Part shown: positions 7,006-14,430 of the stretch, piece by piece
Numbering within the stretch: position 1 is the stretch's first letter
Layout of the letters: every line of letters begins with the position of its first letter
Assembly: GCA_000999465.1 (NCBI GenBank)
Contig: LCGB01000004.1
Location: forward strand, 11,441 to 58,803
Length of the DNA: 47,363 bases
Origin: Candidatus Nomurabacteria bacterium GW2011_GWB1_43_19
GTDB taxonomy: Bacteria; Patescibacteriota; Minisyncoccia; Phycocordibacterales; UBA9973
Reading direction: 5' to 3'
Notes under the pieces: model-generated
Told to the model about the DNA's origin: nothing
Databases searched by the model: none
What the model saw: only the letters and a program-made list of their open reading frames with translations
Position numbers and translations under genes: made by a program

Positions 7006-8460
7006 ATGGATGAAATCACAATCGGGCCGACGGTCACCCGCTACGCGCTCAAGCCGGCCGAAGGGATAAAACTCTCCCGCATTGTCGGACTGCAGAACGA
7101 CCTGGCGCTTTCGCTGGCCGCGCACCCGATACGCATAGAAGCGCCGATACCGGGCAAGTCCCTGGTTGGAATTGAAATTCCGAACAGGTCAAAATCAATC
7201 GTCGGCCTGGCCACCCTTCTTTCCGACGACAAATTTCAACATTCTTCAAAACCCTTAATGACCGCTCTCGGGCGCAATATTTCAGGCAAGGCGGTTTTTG
7301 GCAATTTGGCCAGGATGCCGCATGTTCTGGTCGCCGGCACGACTGGTTCGGGAAAATCGGTAAGCATCCATTCAATGATTACTTCCCTTTTATACCGCAA
7401 TGGACCGGATGATTTGAAATTCATATTAATAGACCCGAAACGGGTAGAACTTACTCTGTATAACAACATTCCGCACCTGCTTACTCCCGTCATTACCGAA
7501 GCGAAAAAGACAATTTTGGCCTTGAAATGGGCGGCTAAAGAGATGGACCGCCGTTACGACATATTGGAAGCCGAATCGGTGCGCGACATAGAGTCGTATC
7601 ATGCGAATATTTGGGGTAAAAGACCACCTCGCCCTTCGGGCACTCCTCCTCAACGAGGAGGAGAAGCTCCCCTCCTTAATAAGGAGGGGGTTGAGGGTGG
7701 TGTGGACCGCCTGCCATACATTATTATTGTCATTGACGAACTGGCGGACATAATGAGCACTTACCCGAGAGAGCTTGAAAGCGCCATTGTCCGTCTGGCG
7801 CAAATGTCCAGGGCGGTGGGCATTCATTTGATACTCTCCACCCAGCGTCCGGAAGTAAACATCATTACCGGACTGATTAAAGCCAATATTCCGACTCGTG
7901 TCGCTTTGAAAGTTTCTTCGCAGGTGGATTCGCGCACAATATTGGACGCCGGCGGAGCGGAAAAACTCCTTGGCGCCGGCGATATGCTTTACTCTTCGGG
8001 TGAAACCCAACCGGAACGTTTGCAAAGCGCGTTCATTTCCGAATCGGAAGTCAAAAAAGTTGTAAAGTATCTGGCTAATGCCTACCGGGACGAAGTGTCC
8101 GACGAGATAACATTGACCGGGGGCTCTATTTCGGCCGACTCGCCTCGCTGGAGCTCCGGCGAAGCGGGTAGAAGTATTTTTTCCGCCCAAGGCGGATCCG
8201 CCCTTGGCGGAGAAATGTTCAATAATACAGAAGATGACGATGATGATGAAATGTATGAAGAAGCCCGCATCTGCGTTATGGAAGCCGGAAAGGCCTCCAC
8301 TTCTTATTTGCAGAGAAAATTAAAACTGGGCTACGCACGGGCAGCGCGGCTGATGGATAAATTGGAAGAGCGCGGAGTTATCGGTCCGGGAGACGGCGCC
8401 AAACCGAGAGAAGTGCTGGAAAAAATAGAACGGACGGAAACCGGAGAAAATATTATCTAG
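7006..8460 (+). CDS. ftsK: FtsK/SpoIIIE DNA translocase, motor and gamma domains
   Basis: The motor drives dsDNA translocation at division. The open frame really extends upstream to about 6890 (PPPLSLLEED, KANANIIKRTLANFGIEVE); the ATG at 7006 is only the first Met. Visible motifs, numbered from 7006: Walker A GTTGSGKS (111-118), DPKRVELTLYN (about 143-153), Walker B IIIVIDELAD (239-248), LSTQRPEVNIITGLIKANIP, and a C-terminal winged-helix gamma domain (YLQRKLKLGYARAARLMDKL). Residues about 205-234 (RPPRPSGTPPQRGGEAPLLN and following) replace the short variable loop before Walker B and are encoded by a palindromic repeat, in frame. The linker before gamma holds two further palindromes (8141-8166, 8182-8211). 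Either both halves are made separately, or the gene needs frame correction to be functional. Confidence 0.85.
   Translation: MDEITIGPTVTRYALKPAEGIKLSRIVGLQNDLALSLAAHPIRIEAPIPGKSLVGIEIPNRSKSIVGLATLLSDDKFQHSSKPLMTALGRNISGKAVFGNLARMPHVLVAGTTGSGKSVSIHSMITSLLYRNGPDDLKFILIDPKRVELTLYNNIPHLLTPVITEAKKTILALKWAAKEMDRRYDILEAESVRDIESYHANIWGKRPPRPSGTPPQRGGEAPLLNKEGVEGGVDRLPYIIIVIDELADIMSTYPRELESAIVRLAQMSRAVGIHLILSTQRPEVNIITGLIKANIPTRVALKVSSQVDSRTILDAGGAEKLLGAGDMLYSSGETQPERLQSAFISESEVKKVVKYLANAYRDEVSDEITLTGGSISADSPRWSSGEAGRSIFSAQGGSALGGEMFNNTEDDDDDEMYEEARICVMEAGKASTSYLQRKLKLGYARAARLMDKLEERGVIGPGDGAKPREVLEKIERTETGENII
7623..7703. repeat. Complete palindromic element inserted in the FtsK motor
   Basis: The order is ACCACCTCGCC-cttcggGC, CTCCTCCTC-aacg-AGGAGGAG, CTCCCCTCCTT-aat-AAGGAGGGGG, then GAGGGTGGT pairing with the initial ACCACCTC. 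It encodes about 29 extra residues in frame between Walker A and Walker B. The same order occurs at 12013-12094 outside genes. Confidence 0.85.
8141..8211. repeat. Two further palindromes in the FtsK linker
   Basis: CGCCTCGCTGGAGCTCCGGC (continuing GAAGCG) at 8141-8166, and two TCCGCCC..GGCGGA units (TCCGCCCAAGGCGGA, TCCGCCCTTGGCGGA) at 8182-8211. They are in frame and encode SPRWSSGEAG and SAQGGSALGGE. Confidence 0.65.
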
Positions 8461-8508
8461 TCCCATATGTCAGACATAGGGGAGTCCCCCTATGTCTGAC
8501 ATATGGGA
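8461..8508. repeat. Perfect 22-bp-arm palindrome after ftsK
   Basis: Arms TCCCATATGTCAGACATAGG.. and the exact complement, 4-nt loop, starting right after the ftsK stop codon. A possible terminator or structured spacer. A related palindrome with compensating base changes lies at 10954-11000. Confidence 0.85.
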
Positions 8509-8517
8509 AAAAACACA

Positions 8518-8865
8518 ATGAACAGCAACACAAAAAAAATCATCAAAATATCGGGGCTTTCTGTTTTTTTTATTTTGATTGTTATTTACGCCTTTTTCCG
8601 TTCCCACGACTTAATTTTCGGAGTAAAAATAAAAAATGTGAACTTGACAGATGGCGCCACGATTAACGAAAGTATAATAAAAGTCATGGGTAATGCCAGA
8701 AATGCCATAAAGTTAACTTTAAACGGCCGAGAAATTTCAATAAATCAGCAAGGCGACTTTGAAGAAACGATTGCGCTTTTGGAGGGATATAATATAATCA
8801 ACATCAAAGCAGAGGACAAATTCGGATATATGGACGAGAAAAATTATCAAGTAATGTTAAAATAG
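8518..8865 (+). CDS. Small membrane-anchored protein with Ig-like (glucodextranase-B type) domain
   Basis: The product has an N-terminal hydrophobic span (about residues 11-27, [16 protein letters not shown]) and a domain with the pattern [30 protein letters not shown]-like strands and [20 protein letters not shown]. This resembles the glucodextranase domain B/Ig-like fold often found singly in Parcubacteria membrane proteins. I chose the ATG at 8518 because the track's ATG at 8503 lies inside the palindrome's right arm; both give the same protein body. It ends 1 nt before recA, so it is probably co-transcribed between ftsK and recA. An extracytoplasmic role is likely; the exact role is unknown. 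Confidence 0.7.
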   Translation: MNSNTKKIIKISGLSVFFILIVIYAFFRSHDLIFGVKIKNVNLTDGATINESIIKVMGNARNAIKLTLNGREISINQQGDFEETIALLEGYNIINIKAEDKFGYMDEKNYQVMLK

Positions 8866-8866
8866 T

Positions 8867-9979
8867 ATGCTAAACAAGAAAAAACCTGCCCGACACGCTG
8901 ACGCGAGTCATGCGGGCGGGGAGAAAAAGGAAGACAAAACGGTGGGAGAAGCGGTTTTGAGCGACACCCTTAAAGCTATCCAAACGAAATTTGGCGAGGG
9001 CGCAATAATGAAATTCGGCAACGCGCCCAAGGTGGATGTGAACGTCATACCGACCGGTTCCATCGGGCTTGATATGGCGCTCGGAGTGGGCGGAATACCG
9101 CGCGGGAGAATTATAGAAATATTCGGTCCGGAATCTTCGGGTAAAACGACATTATCACTTCACATCGTGGCGGAAGCGCAGAAAAAAGGCGGGGCTTGCG
9201 CCTACATAGACGCCGAACACGCCATGGACCCGGACTACACCAGGAAGCTGGGGGTCAATATCAACGACCTGCTGATTTCCCAGCCGGACAACGGCGAGCA
9301 GGCGCTGGAAATAGTGGAGAGTTTGGTGCGCACGGGCAAGATTGACGTGGTGGTAGTGGATTCGGTTGCGGCGCTCACGCCGAAAGACGAGATAGAGGGC
9401 GACATGGGAGCATATCATGTCGGCAAGCAGGCGCGGCTGATGTCTCAGGCGCTTCGTAAACTGACCGCTATTGTCGCCCGCTCCAAGACCGTCGTCATTT
9501 TCATCAACCAAATCAGGATGCAGATCGGGGTGATGTTTGGCAATCCGGAAACGACTCCGGGCGGAAAGGCGCTGAAATTCTACACTTCGGTCCGTCTGGA
9601 TATCCGCAAAATCGCCCAGATAAAGAAGGGCGAAGAGGTGGTGGGCTCGCGCACCCGGGTGAAAGTGGTGAAAAACAAAGTGGCTGCGCCTTTTAAACAG
9701 ACGGAATTTGACATCATCTATAATGAAGGTATTTCCAAAGAGGGTGAGATAATGGCGCTCGGAGAAAAGTTTAAAATCATAGAAAAAACGGGAAATTCAT
9801 ATTTCTATCTTTCTAGCGGAGAGGGTAAACCCGCCGACGCCAAAGGCTCTGGCGAGGCAAAGGAAAAAACAAAATTGGGAGTCGGTTATGATTCCACCCG
9901 CACCTTCCTGAAAGAAAACAAGAAAATCTCCGACCAAATTCTGAAGGAAATTAGGAAAAAGTTCGCGGAGGAAGCGTAA
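8867..9979 (+). CDS. recA: Recombinase A
   Basis: RecA forms ATP-dependent filaments on ssDNA for strand exchange and repair. The 370-aa sequence has Walker A GPESSGKT (87-94), the [11 protein letters not shown] segment, Walker B ([11 protein letters not shown]), loop residues in [20 protein letters not shown] and the usual C-terminal [13 protein letters not shown] region. Oddities: the N-terminus contains [13 protein letters not shown], encoded by a palindromic repeat (8885-8920). A second extra stretch ([17 protein letters not shown], before TKLGVG) replaces the normally short loop and coincides with a small GCC..GGC palindrome. The gene starts 1 nt after the preceding gene and is followed by efp after 16 nt. 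Confidence 0.96.
   Translation: MLNKKKPARHADASHAGGEKKEDKTVGEAVLSDTLKAIQTKFGEGAIMKFGNAPKVDVNVIPTGSIGLDMALGVGGIPRGRIIEIFGPESSGKTTLSLHIVAEAQKKGGACAYIDAEHAMDPDYTRKLGVNINDLLISQPDNGEQALEIVESLVRTGKIDVVVVDSVAALTPKDEIEGDMGAYHVGKQARLMSQALRKLTAIVARSKTVVIFINQIRMQIGVMFGNPETTPGGKALKFYTSVRLDIRKIAQIKKGEEVVGSRTRVKVVKNKVAAPFKQTEFDIIYNEGISKEGEIMALGEKFKIIEKTGNSYFYLSSGEGKPADAKGSGEAKEKTKLGVGYDSTRTFLKENKKISDQILKEIRKKFAEEA
8885..8920. repeat. Palindromic repeat in recA N-terminus
   Basis: CCTGCCCGACACGCTGACGC followed by GAGTCATGCGGGCGGG: CCTGCCCG pairs with the CGGGCGGG end, and GACGCGAGTC is internal. It encodes [12 protein letters not shown] in frame before the conserved RecA core. Confidence 0.75.
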
Positions 9980-9995
9980 GAAGGAAAATAGAGCC

Positions 9996-10604
9996 ATGTC
10001 ACAGCTTCAATATAACGAAATCCGCGAGAAAAAAATAATAATATATGGTAACGAGCCCTGCGAAGTGGTGGAATCGCATGTTGCCCGCACCCAGCAGCGG
10101 AAACCGCAAAACCAGGTGAAACTCCGCAGTTTGATTTCCGGCAAGGTCTTCCCTGCTACCTTTCACGTGGCCGATTCGGCGGACGAAGCGGACATTATCA
10201 AGCATGACATCACGTTCCTTTACCACAACAAGGGTGAATACTGGTTCTGCGAGCCGGACGACAAGAGCAAGAGATTTAAGTTGGACTCCACGCTCATTGG
10301 AGACACCGCCAAGTTTTTTAAGCAAAACAGCAACGCCACCGCCCTGGTCTGGGAGAATGACGATGAACCCACCGACGCTAAAGCTATGTCGGGCAAGGGA
10401 AAAATTATCAAGGTTACCCTACCGATTAAAATGGAATTTAAGGTCAAAGAAGCCCCGCCGGCCGTCCGCGGAGACACATCCAAGGGAGGAAACAAAATTA
10501 TCACGCTGGAAAACGGAGCGACCCTAAACGCCCCGATGTTTATAAACGAAGGAGACACAATCCGCCTGAATACCGAGACCGGAGAATACGTGGAAAGGGT
10601 GTAA
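9996..10604 (+). CDS. efp: Elongation factor P
   Basis: EF-P relieves ribosome stalling at polyproline. The 202-aa sequence has the three expected parts: a KOW-like N-terminal domain, a middle OB domain, and a C-terminal OB domain ending APMFINEGDTIRLNTETGEY (canonical form [20 protein letters not shown]). The exposed tip loop, normally around PGKGGA with a modified Lys or Arg, reads HVARTQQRKPQNQVKL. The canonical Gly-rich tip is absent and no PGK(R)GG motif remains. I believe this loop is a CPR-type variant; whether it is modified cannot be told. The gene is 16 nt after recA and ends 2 bp before the multi-hairpin element, copy C. Confidence 0.9.
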   Translation: MSQLQYNEIREKKIIIYGNEPCEVVESHVARTQQRKPQNQVKLRSLISGKVFPATFHVADSADEADIIKHDITFLYHNKGEYWFCEPDDKSKRFKLDSTLIGDTAKFFKQNSNATALVWENDDEPTDAKAMSGKGKIIKVTLPIKMEFKVKEAPPAVRGDTSKGGNKIITLENGATLNAPMFINEGDTIRLNTETGEYVERV

Positions 10605-10606
10605 TA

Positions 10607-10735
10607 ATAATCAAGAATCAAAGTTTTTGCCGGAACGCCTGCCCGCCGCAGGCAGGGATTTTTTGAAACTTAAAAAATCCTGAAATTGGCTCGCCGACGC
10701 TCGCCAAACCCCTTAAAAACTTGATTCTTGATTAT
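10607..10735. repeat. Multi-hairpin element, copy C (reverse orientation)
   Basis: Outer arms ATAATCAAGAATCAA / TTGATTCTTGATTAT (10607-10621, 10721-10735) enclose TTTTTGCCGGAACG, a small insert hairpin CCTGCCCGCCGCAGGCAGGG, then GATTTTTTGAAACTTAAAAA and a CCAAACCCCTT end. Apart from the insert this is the reverse complement of the copy A/B core. It fills the entire efp-rpsR convergent gap, so it may also act as a bidirectional terminator. Confidence 0.85.
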
Positions 10736-10737
10736 AT

Positions 10738-10938
10738 TTATTTAACCACGAAAGGCAAAAGGCCCAAGAACCGGGCATGCTTGATGGCGGAGGCGAGAGC
10801 GCGCTGGTTCTTGGAAGTTACACCGGTGCGTTTGTGACTTATAATCTTGCCGTTTGGATTCAGAAATCTCTTCAGGATTTCCACATCCTTGTAGTCAATG
10901 TATTTTATATTGTTGGCTGAAAAGTAATCTTGTTTCAT
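10738..10938 (-). CDS. rpsR: 30S ribosomal protein S18
   Basis: The 66-aa sequence carries the S18 signature IDYKDVEILKRFLNPNGKI and RTGVTSKNQRALASAIKHAR, ending LGLLPFVV. S18 binds S6 on the 30S platform. The length is at the short end of the family, with little N-terminal extension. It is the last gene of the minus-strand rpsF-ssb-rpsR unit, a common bacterial order, but a long palindrome separates it from ssb. Confidence 0.95.
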   Translation of the reverse strand: MKQDYFSANNIKYIDYKDVEILKRFLNPNGKIISHKRTGVTSKNQRALASAIKHARFLGLLPFVVK

Positions 10939-10953
10939 AATGTTTTATATTTC

Positions 10954-11000
10954 GCCCACATGTCAGACTTATGGGATTCCCATAAGTCTGACATGTGGGC
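10954..11000. repeat. Perfect 23-bp-arm palindrome between ssb and rpsR
   Basis: Arms start GCCCACATGTCAGACTTATG and are exactly complementary with a 1-nt centre. Compared with 8461-8508 the shared core is CCCA(C/T)ATGTCAGAC(T/A)TA, and both variable positions are compensated on the other arm. Its place inside an operon suggests partial termination, mRNA processing or a neutral repeat. Confidence 0.85.
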
Positions 11001-11006
11001 TTTTAC

Positions 11007-11459
11007 TTAAAATGGTATATCTTCCGGATTAATGTCTTCTTCGGGATATTCTATAGCATCCACCTCCCCGCCCTCTTTGGCCGGAGCTTTTGAGCCCACA
11101 CTCGTTGTCCCGCCGCTTCCTGCTCCGGAACCTTTGGGACCAAACTGCGTGCGGTCGGCAACTATTTCGGTGCGATATTTCTTCTCGCCGGTGGTCTTGT
11201 CATCCCAACTCCTTGTCTGTATCCGACCTTCAACTAAGATGGAACTTCCTTTCTTCATATATTGCGCGACTGTTTCCGCCTGACGTCCGAAAACCACGAC
11301 ATTATGGTAATCGGTTGATTCCTGGCGCGCGCCATTTTTATCTTTCCAGACACGGTTGGTGGCCAAAGAAAAACTGCAAACTTTTATGCCTGAAGGAAGG
11401 GAGCGGATTTCCGGATCGCGGGTAAGATTTCCTATTAAAATTGCTTTGTTTAAATACAT
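11007..11459 (-). CDS. ssb: Single-stranded DNA-binding protein
   Basis: The 150-aa sequence begins MYLNKAILIGNLTRDPEIRS and shows the OB-fold landmarks (VCSFSLATNRVWKD, YHNVVVFGRQAETVAQYMKK, LVEGRIQTRSW). A Gly/Ser-rich linker and the acidic partner-binding tip ending PEDIPF follow. SSB coats ssDNA and recruits repair and replication proteins. It sits 11 nt downstream of rpsF and upstream of rpsR. Confidence 0.96.
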   Translation of the reverse strand: MYLNKAILIGNLTRDPEIRSLPSGIKVCSFSLATNRVWKDKNGARQESTDYHNVVVFGRQAETVAQYMKKGSSILVEGRIQTRSWDDKTTGEKKYRTEIVADRTQFGPKGSGAGSGGTTSVGSKAPAKEGGEVDAIEYPEEDINPEDIPF

Positions 11460-11470
11460 AATTTTAAAAA

Positions 11471-11986
11471 TTAAGATACGACTAATGCGTCTATTTCTTT
11501 ATCAATTTCTTCTTTGTTGATAGGGGCGACATTTTCATTGTCTTCGTTTTTTAATATCCTCGGTCTTCGGTTGCGTGTATCGGTGCGCATAAATCTTTTG
11601 GCGGCAATGGTGTTTTCAGCCACTGTTTTTAATATCAAAAATCTAATAATATTTGGGTCAAGGTCAAGTTTCTTCTTCAGTTCCAGAACTTTATCCGAAT
11701 CCATCATAAATTTTATCCAGCCGAAATGGGCCGTATTAAATTTATTACGCACATTGTTTACAACTTTTACCATTGCGTAAGCAAGCGGTATCATTTTCGG
11801 TATCTCGTCGGAAATGGCATTCCCGCCCAAGGACGATATAAGCTCCTTTAGGTTGCCATAGATAACGGGCACATCCTCTTCGGGGATGGTTGACACCAAA
11901 AGATAGCCCAGTTCGTAGACCTTGGAGTTTTGGGTTTCTTTGGCTTCGTTTTGATCTTCAATTTCCTCCTGTTGCATGAAATCCAT
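11471..11986 (-). CDS. rpsF: 30S ribosomal protein S6
   Basis: The 171-aa product contains the S6 ferredoxin-like domain (YELGYLLVSTIPEEDVPVIY, then IPKMIPLAYAMVKVVNNV and NTAHFGWIKFMM). It has an acidic N-terminal extension of about 20 residues and a charged C-terminal tail (RRPRILKNEDNENVAPINKE), making it longer than the usual 95-135 aa. S6 pairs with S18 (rpsR). An internal Met at residue 4 is an alternative start. First gene of the rpsF-ssb-rpsR unit. Confidence 0.9.
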   Translation of the reverse strand: MDFMQQEEIEDQNEAKETQNSKVYELGYLLVSTIPEEDVPVIYGNLKELISSLGGNAISDEIPKMIPLAYAMVKVVNNVRNKFNTAHFGWIKFMMDSDKVLELKKKLDLDPNIIRFLILKTVAENTIAAKRFMRTDTRNRRPRILKNEDNENVAPINKEEIDKEIDALVVS

Positions 11987-12012
11987 ATTAACAAAAAGAG
12001 CTTATAAATGCA

Positions 12013-12094
12013 AACCGCCTCGCCTTTGGCACTCCTCCTACATTAGGAGGAGAGGGCTCCTCCCCTCCTTGTGGAGGAGGGGTAAGGGATGGTG
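12013..12094. repeat. Intergenic copy of the FtsK-type palindromic element
   Basis: ACCGCCTCGCCTTTGGCACT, a CTCCTCCTA-catt-AGGAGGAG hairpin, a CCTCCCCTCC-ttgt-GGAGGAGGGG hairpin and GGGATGGTG appear in the same order as 7623-7703. It lies between rpsF and tatD. Confidence 0.8.
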
Positions 12095-12095
12095 A

Positions 12096-12989
12096 TTAAA
12101 TTCCAAAAACACGCCTGGCATTCGCTAAAATGGCCTCTGAAACTCTTTCTTCCGGTAAATTTTTTATTTCAGCAATTTTTTTTACAATTTCTTTCACATA
12201 AACAGGTTCGTTGCGCTTGCCTCTGTAAGGTATGGGGGCGACATAAGGCGCATCGGTTTCGGACATAATCATATCAAGCGGGATGTTTTTGATGATTTCG
12301 TCGTAATCGCGCGTAAAGGTAATAACTCCGGTAAAAGACAAAGTGAAGCCGAAATTCAGGAACGCTTTGGCTTCGTTCCAGTTGCCGGCAAAAAAATGCA
12401 CGTTGCCCTTTACCTTGGAATGTTTTTTCAGTAAATCAAGTGCGTCTGTATACGCGTTATAAATTCCATAATTACCCAGAATCAATTCAGATTCCTCGTT
12501 GTTGCGGATATGAAGCATCAGGGGTTTATTGAACTCGTTGGCAATTTCTATTTGTTCAATAAAAATTTGTTTTTGCCTGATAATGGAGTCCTCGTTGCAC
12601 CGGTAATAGTCCAGTCCGCATTCTCCTATAGCCACTACTTTCTTATCTTTCAAAAGTTCTCTATAAGTTTCCTTATCAAAAACTTCGCCACGCGAAATAA
12701 AACCTTCCGCTTTTCCCTGCCCGTCCGAAGCTTTAGTGAAAGCGGGACCTAACTCTTTTTCGTCATGGAAAGACATTCCGGTGTGGATAGGGTGTAGCCC
12801 GATAATTGCGTAGACGCCTTCCGGATATTGATTGACAAGCTCCACCGCTTTCCTGGAAGTATCTATCTGTGTGCCAACATTTATCATCCAGGTGTTGTTT
12901 TCCAGAGCCCGGGCAACCACCTCGTCCCGGTCGGCGTCAAAGGCGGTGAAATTTACGTGGCAATGTATATCTATGTATTTGGGTTTCAT
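12096..12989 (-). CDS. tatD: TatD family metal-dependent hydrolase (putative DNase)
   Basis: The 297-aa TIM-barrel hydrolase has metal-ligand motifs IDIHCHVN (HxH, N-terminus), AIGECGLDYYR (Glu), PLMLHIRN (His) and SETDAPYVAP (Asp near the C-terminus). TatD proteins act as 3'-5' exonucleases or general phosphoesterases. The segment GPAFTKASDGQGKAEGF after HDEKEL is extra relative to standard TatD and is encoded by a palindromic repeat of the CCGAAGCTTTAG type. The gene starts 1 nt after metG, so it is translationally linked to it. Confidence 0.88.
   Translation of the reverse strand: MKPKYIDIHCHVNFTAFDADRDEVVARALENNTWMINVGTQIDTSRKAVELVNQYPEGVYAIIGLHPIHTGMSFHDEKELGPAFTKASDGQGKAEGFISRGEVFDKETYRELLKDKKVVAIGECGLDYYRCNEDSIIRQKQIFIEQIEIANEFNKPLMLHIRNNEESELILGNYGIYNAYTDALDLLKKHSKVKGNVHFFAGNWNEAKAFLNFGFTLSFTGVITFTRDYDEIIKNIPLDMIMSETDAPYVAPIPYRGKRNEPVYVKEIVKKIAEIKNLPEERVSEAILANARRVFGI
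12717..12748. repeat. CCGAAGCTTTAG palindrome inside tatD
   Basis: CTGCCCGTCCGAAGCTTTAG followed by TGAAAGCGGGAC. It is homologous to the intergenic copy at 43644-43675 and the recJ copy at 38548-38577. Confidence 0.7.
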
Positions 12990-12990
12990 G

Positions 12991-14430
12991 TTAGTCCTTA
13001 CGTAAAAATAATGGCTGTTCCGGCTTTTTGTTTTTTTTAATTAATTTTTTGAGCAGTTCATTTGTCTCCGGCATTATCGGGTTGAGCATCCGGGCTATGT
13101 TGTAAAGACGAAGAACCATATTGGAAATCAGTTCCTTTCCTTTTTTTTCATCAACTTTTATCACTTTGAAGGGTTCGGCTTTTTGAATAAACTTATCTAG
13201 CTCTCCTATTTCATTCCAAATATAATCTACTGCTTGTTTAATATCAAATTTTTCAAAAAATTTAAAATACTCCGTAAAATTGGATTTTTCAGGAATTTCC
13301 GGACACTTGTCCAGATACTTTTCTGATAAAGTCAAAATACGGCTGGTTAAATTTCCCAGCCCATTCGCCAACCCCGCGTTGTAGGCGTCCTTGAACCTCT
13401 CTATTGTAAACGGACTGTCTTCAAACGGGGAAATTTCACGCAGGAGAAAATATCGGAGCGCGTCCGTGCCGTATTCTTTCACGATGTCGCTCGGATTTAT
13501 CACATTGCCTAGGGACTTGGACATCTTGATTCCGCCCTCTCCGGTGATAAAACCATGATAAATAACCGTATCGGTCGTAGGCAGTCCGGCTGACATCAGC
13601 ATGCCTTGCCACATCACCGACTGGAATTTGACCTGGTCTTTCCCGGCGGTCTGGACATTTTCTCCGTTTTGCCAAAACTTTTCAAAGGCGCCTTTGCTGT
13701 GAGGCCATCCTAAGGTGGAAATATAATTGACTAAAGCGCCAAACCAAACATACATGGTCTGCGTATCGTCTTCCGGTATCGGTATGCCCCAGGTAAGGCG
13801 TTTTTTATCGCGGGAAATTGAAAAATCCTCCATCCCATCTTCCACAAAATCAATCGCTTCCTTCCTTCTCCACTCCGGAACTATCACCTTGTCTCCGGAA
13901 AGATATTCCAGTAATTGCTTTTTGTAATTGCTAATCCGGAAAAAATAATTTTCTTCCTTCACTACTTCGGGCTTTTTGGAGGGATGCAGAGAACAAAAAC
14001 CATCCATCAAATCCTTCTCCGTAATGAACTTTTCGCAGCCAACGCAGTAGAGCCCCCGGTATATTTTTTTATAAATATCCCCTTTCTGGTCGCAAAGGCG
14101 CCAAAATTCCTGCGAGGCCTTGATATGCTCCGGACTGGTAGTCCGTATAAAATTATCATACGAAAGATTTAAAATCTCTCTCAAACCTGAAAATTTTTGC
14201 GCGTAGTAGTCCACATAATCCCGCGTATCTTTGCCTTCCTTTTGGCTTGCTTCCCAAATTTTTTGGCCATATTCGTCGGTCCCGGTGCTAAAAAAAACAT
14301 CTTTTCCCAAAAGCCGTTGATACCGGGCAAGAGCATCCGACTGCACAAGTTCTAGAGCAAAACCGATATGAGGGTCCGCATTCACATACGGAAGTGTAGT
14401 CGTAATGTAAAAACTTTTCTGTTTAGACAT
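12991..14430 (-). CDS. metG: Methionyl-tRNA synthetase
   Basis: The 479-aa class I synthetase charges tRNA-Met. It shows TTTLPYVNADPHIGFALE (HIGH variant HIGF), a CP-domain knuckle with partial Cys content (YCVGCEKF, GFCSLHP), the WFGALVNYISTLG region, GKDQVKFQSV, and the KMSKS loop (GGIKMSKSLGN). It stops after the anticodon-binding domain (ARMLNPIMPETNELLKKL), without the EMAP-like C-terminal extension, so it is the short form. It overlaps the upstream permease gene by 8 nt and is followed by tatD after 1 nt. Confidence 0.95.
   Translation of the reverse strand: MSKQKSFYITTTLPYVNADPHIGFALELVQSDALARYQRLLGKDVFFSTGTDEYGQKIWEASQKEGKDTRDYVDYYAQKFSGLREILNLSYDNFIRTTSPEHIKASQEFWRLCDQKGDIYKKIYRGLYCVGCEKFITEKDLMDGFCSLHPSKKPEVVKEENYFFRISNYKKQLLEYLSGDKVIVPEWRRKEAIDFVEDGMEDFSISRDKKRLTWGIPIPEDDTQTMYVWFGALVNYISTLGWPHSKGAFEKFWQNGENVQTAGKDQVKFQSVMWQGMLMSAGLPTTDTVIYHGFITGEGGIKMSKSLGNVINPSDIVKEYGTDALRYFLLREISPFEDSPFTIERFKDAYNAGLANGLGNLTSRILTLSEKYLDKCPEIPEKSNFTEYFKFFEKFDIKQAVDYIWNEIGELDKFIQKAEPFKVIKVDEKKGKELISNMVLRLYNIARMLNPIMPETNELLKKLIKKNKKPEQPLFLRKD

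Noticed and set aside
7041-8300. Several minus-strand ORFs opposite ftsK, including one of 254 aa
   Set aside because: Shadows of the conserved FtsK motor; composition is Arg/Phe-rich with no motifs.
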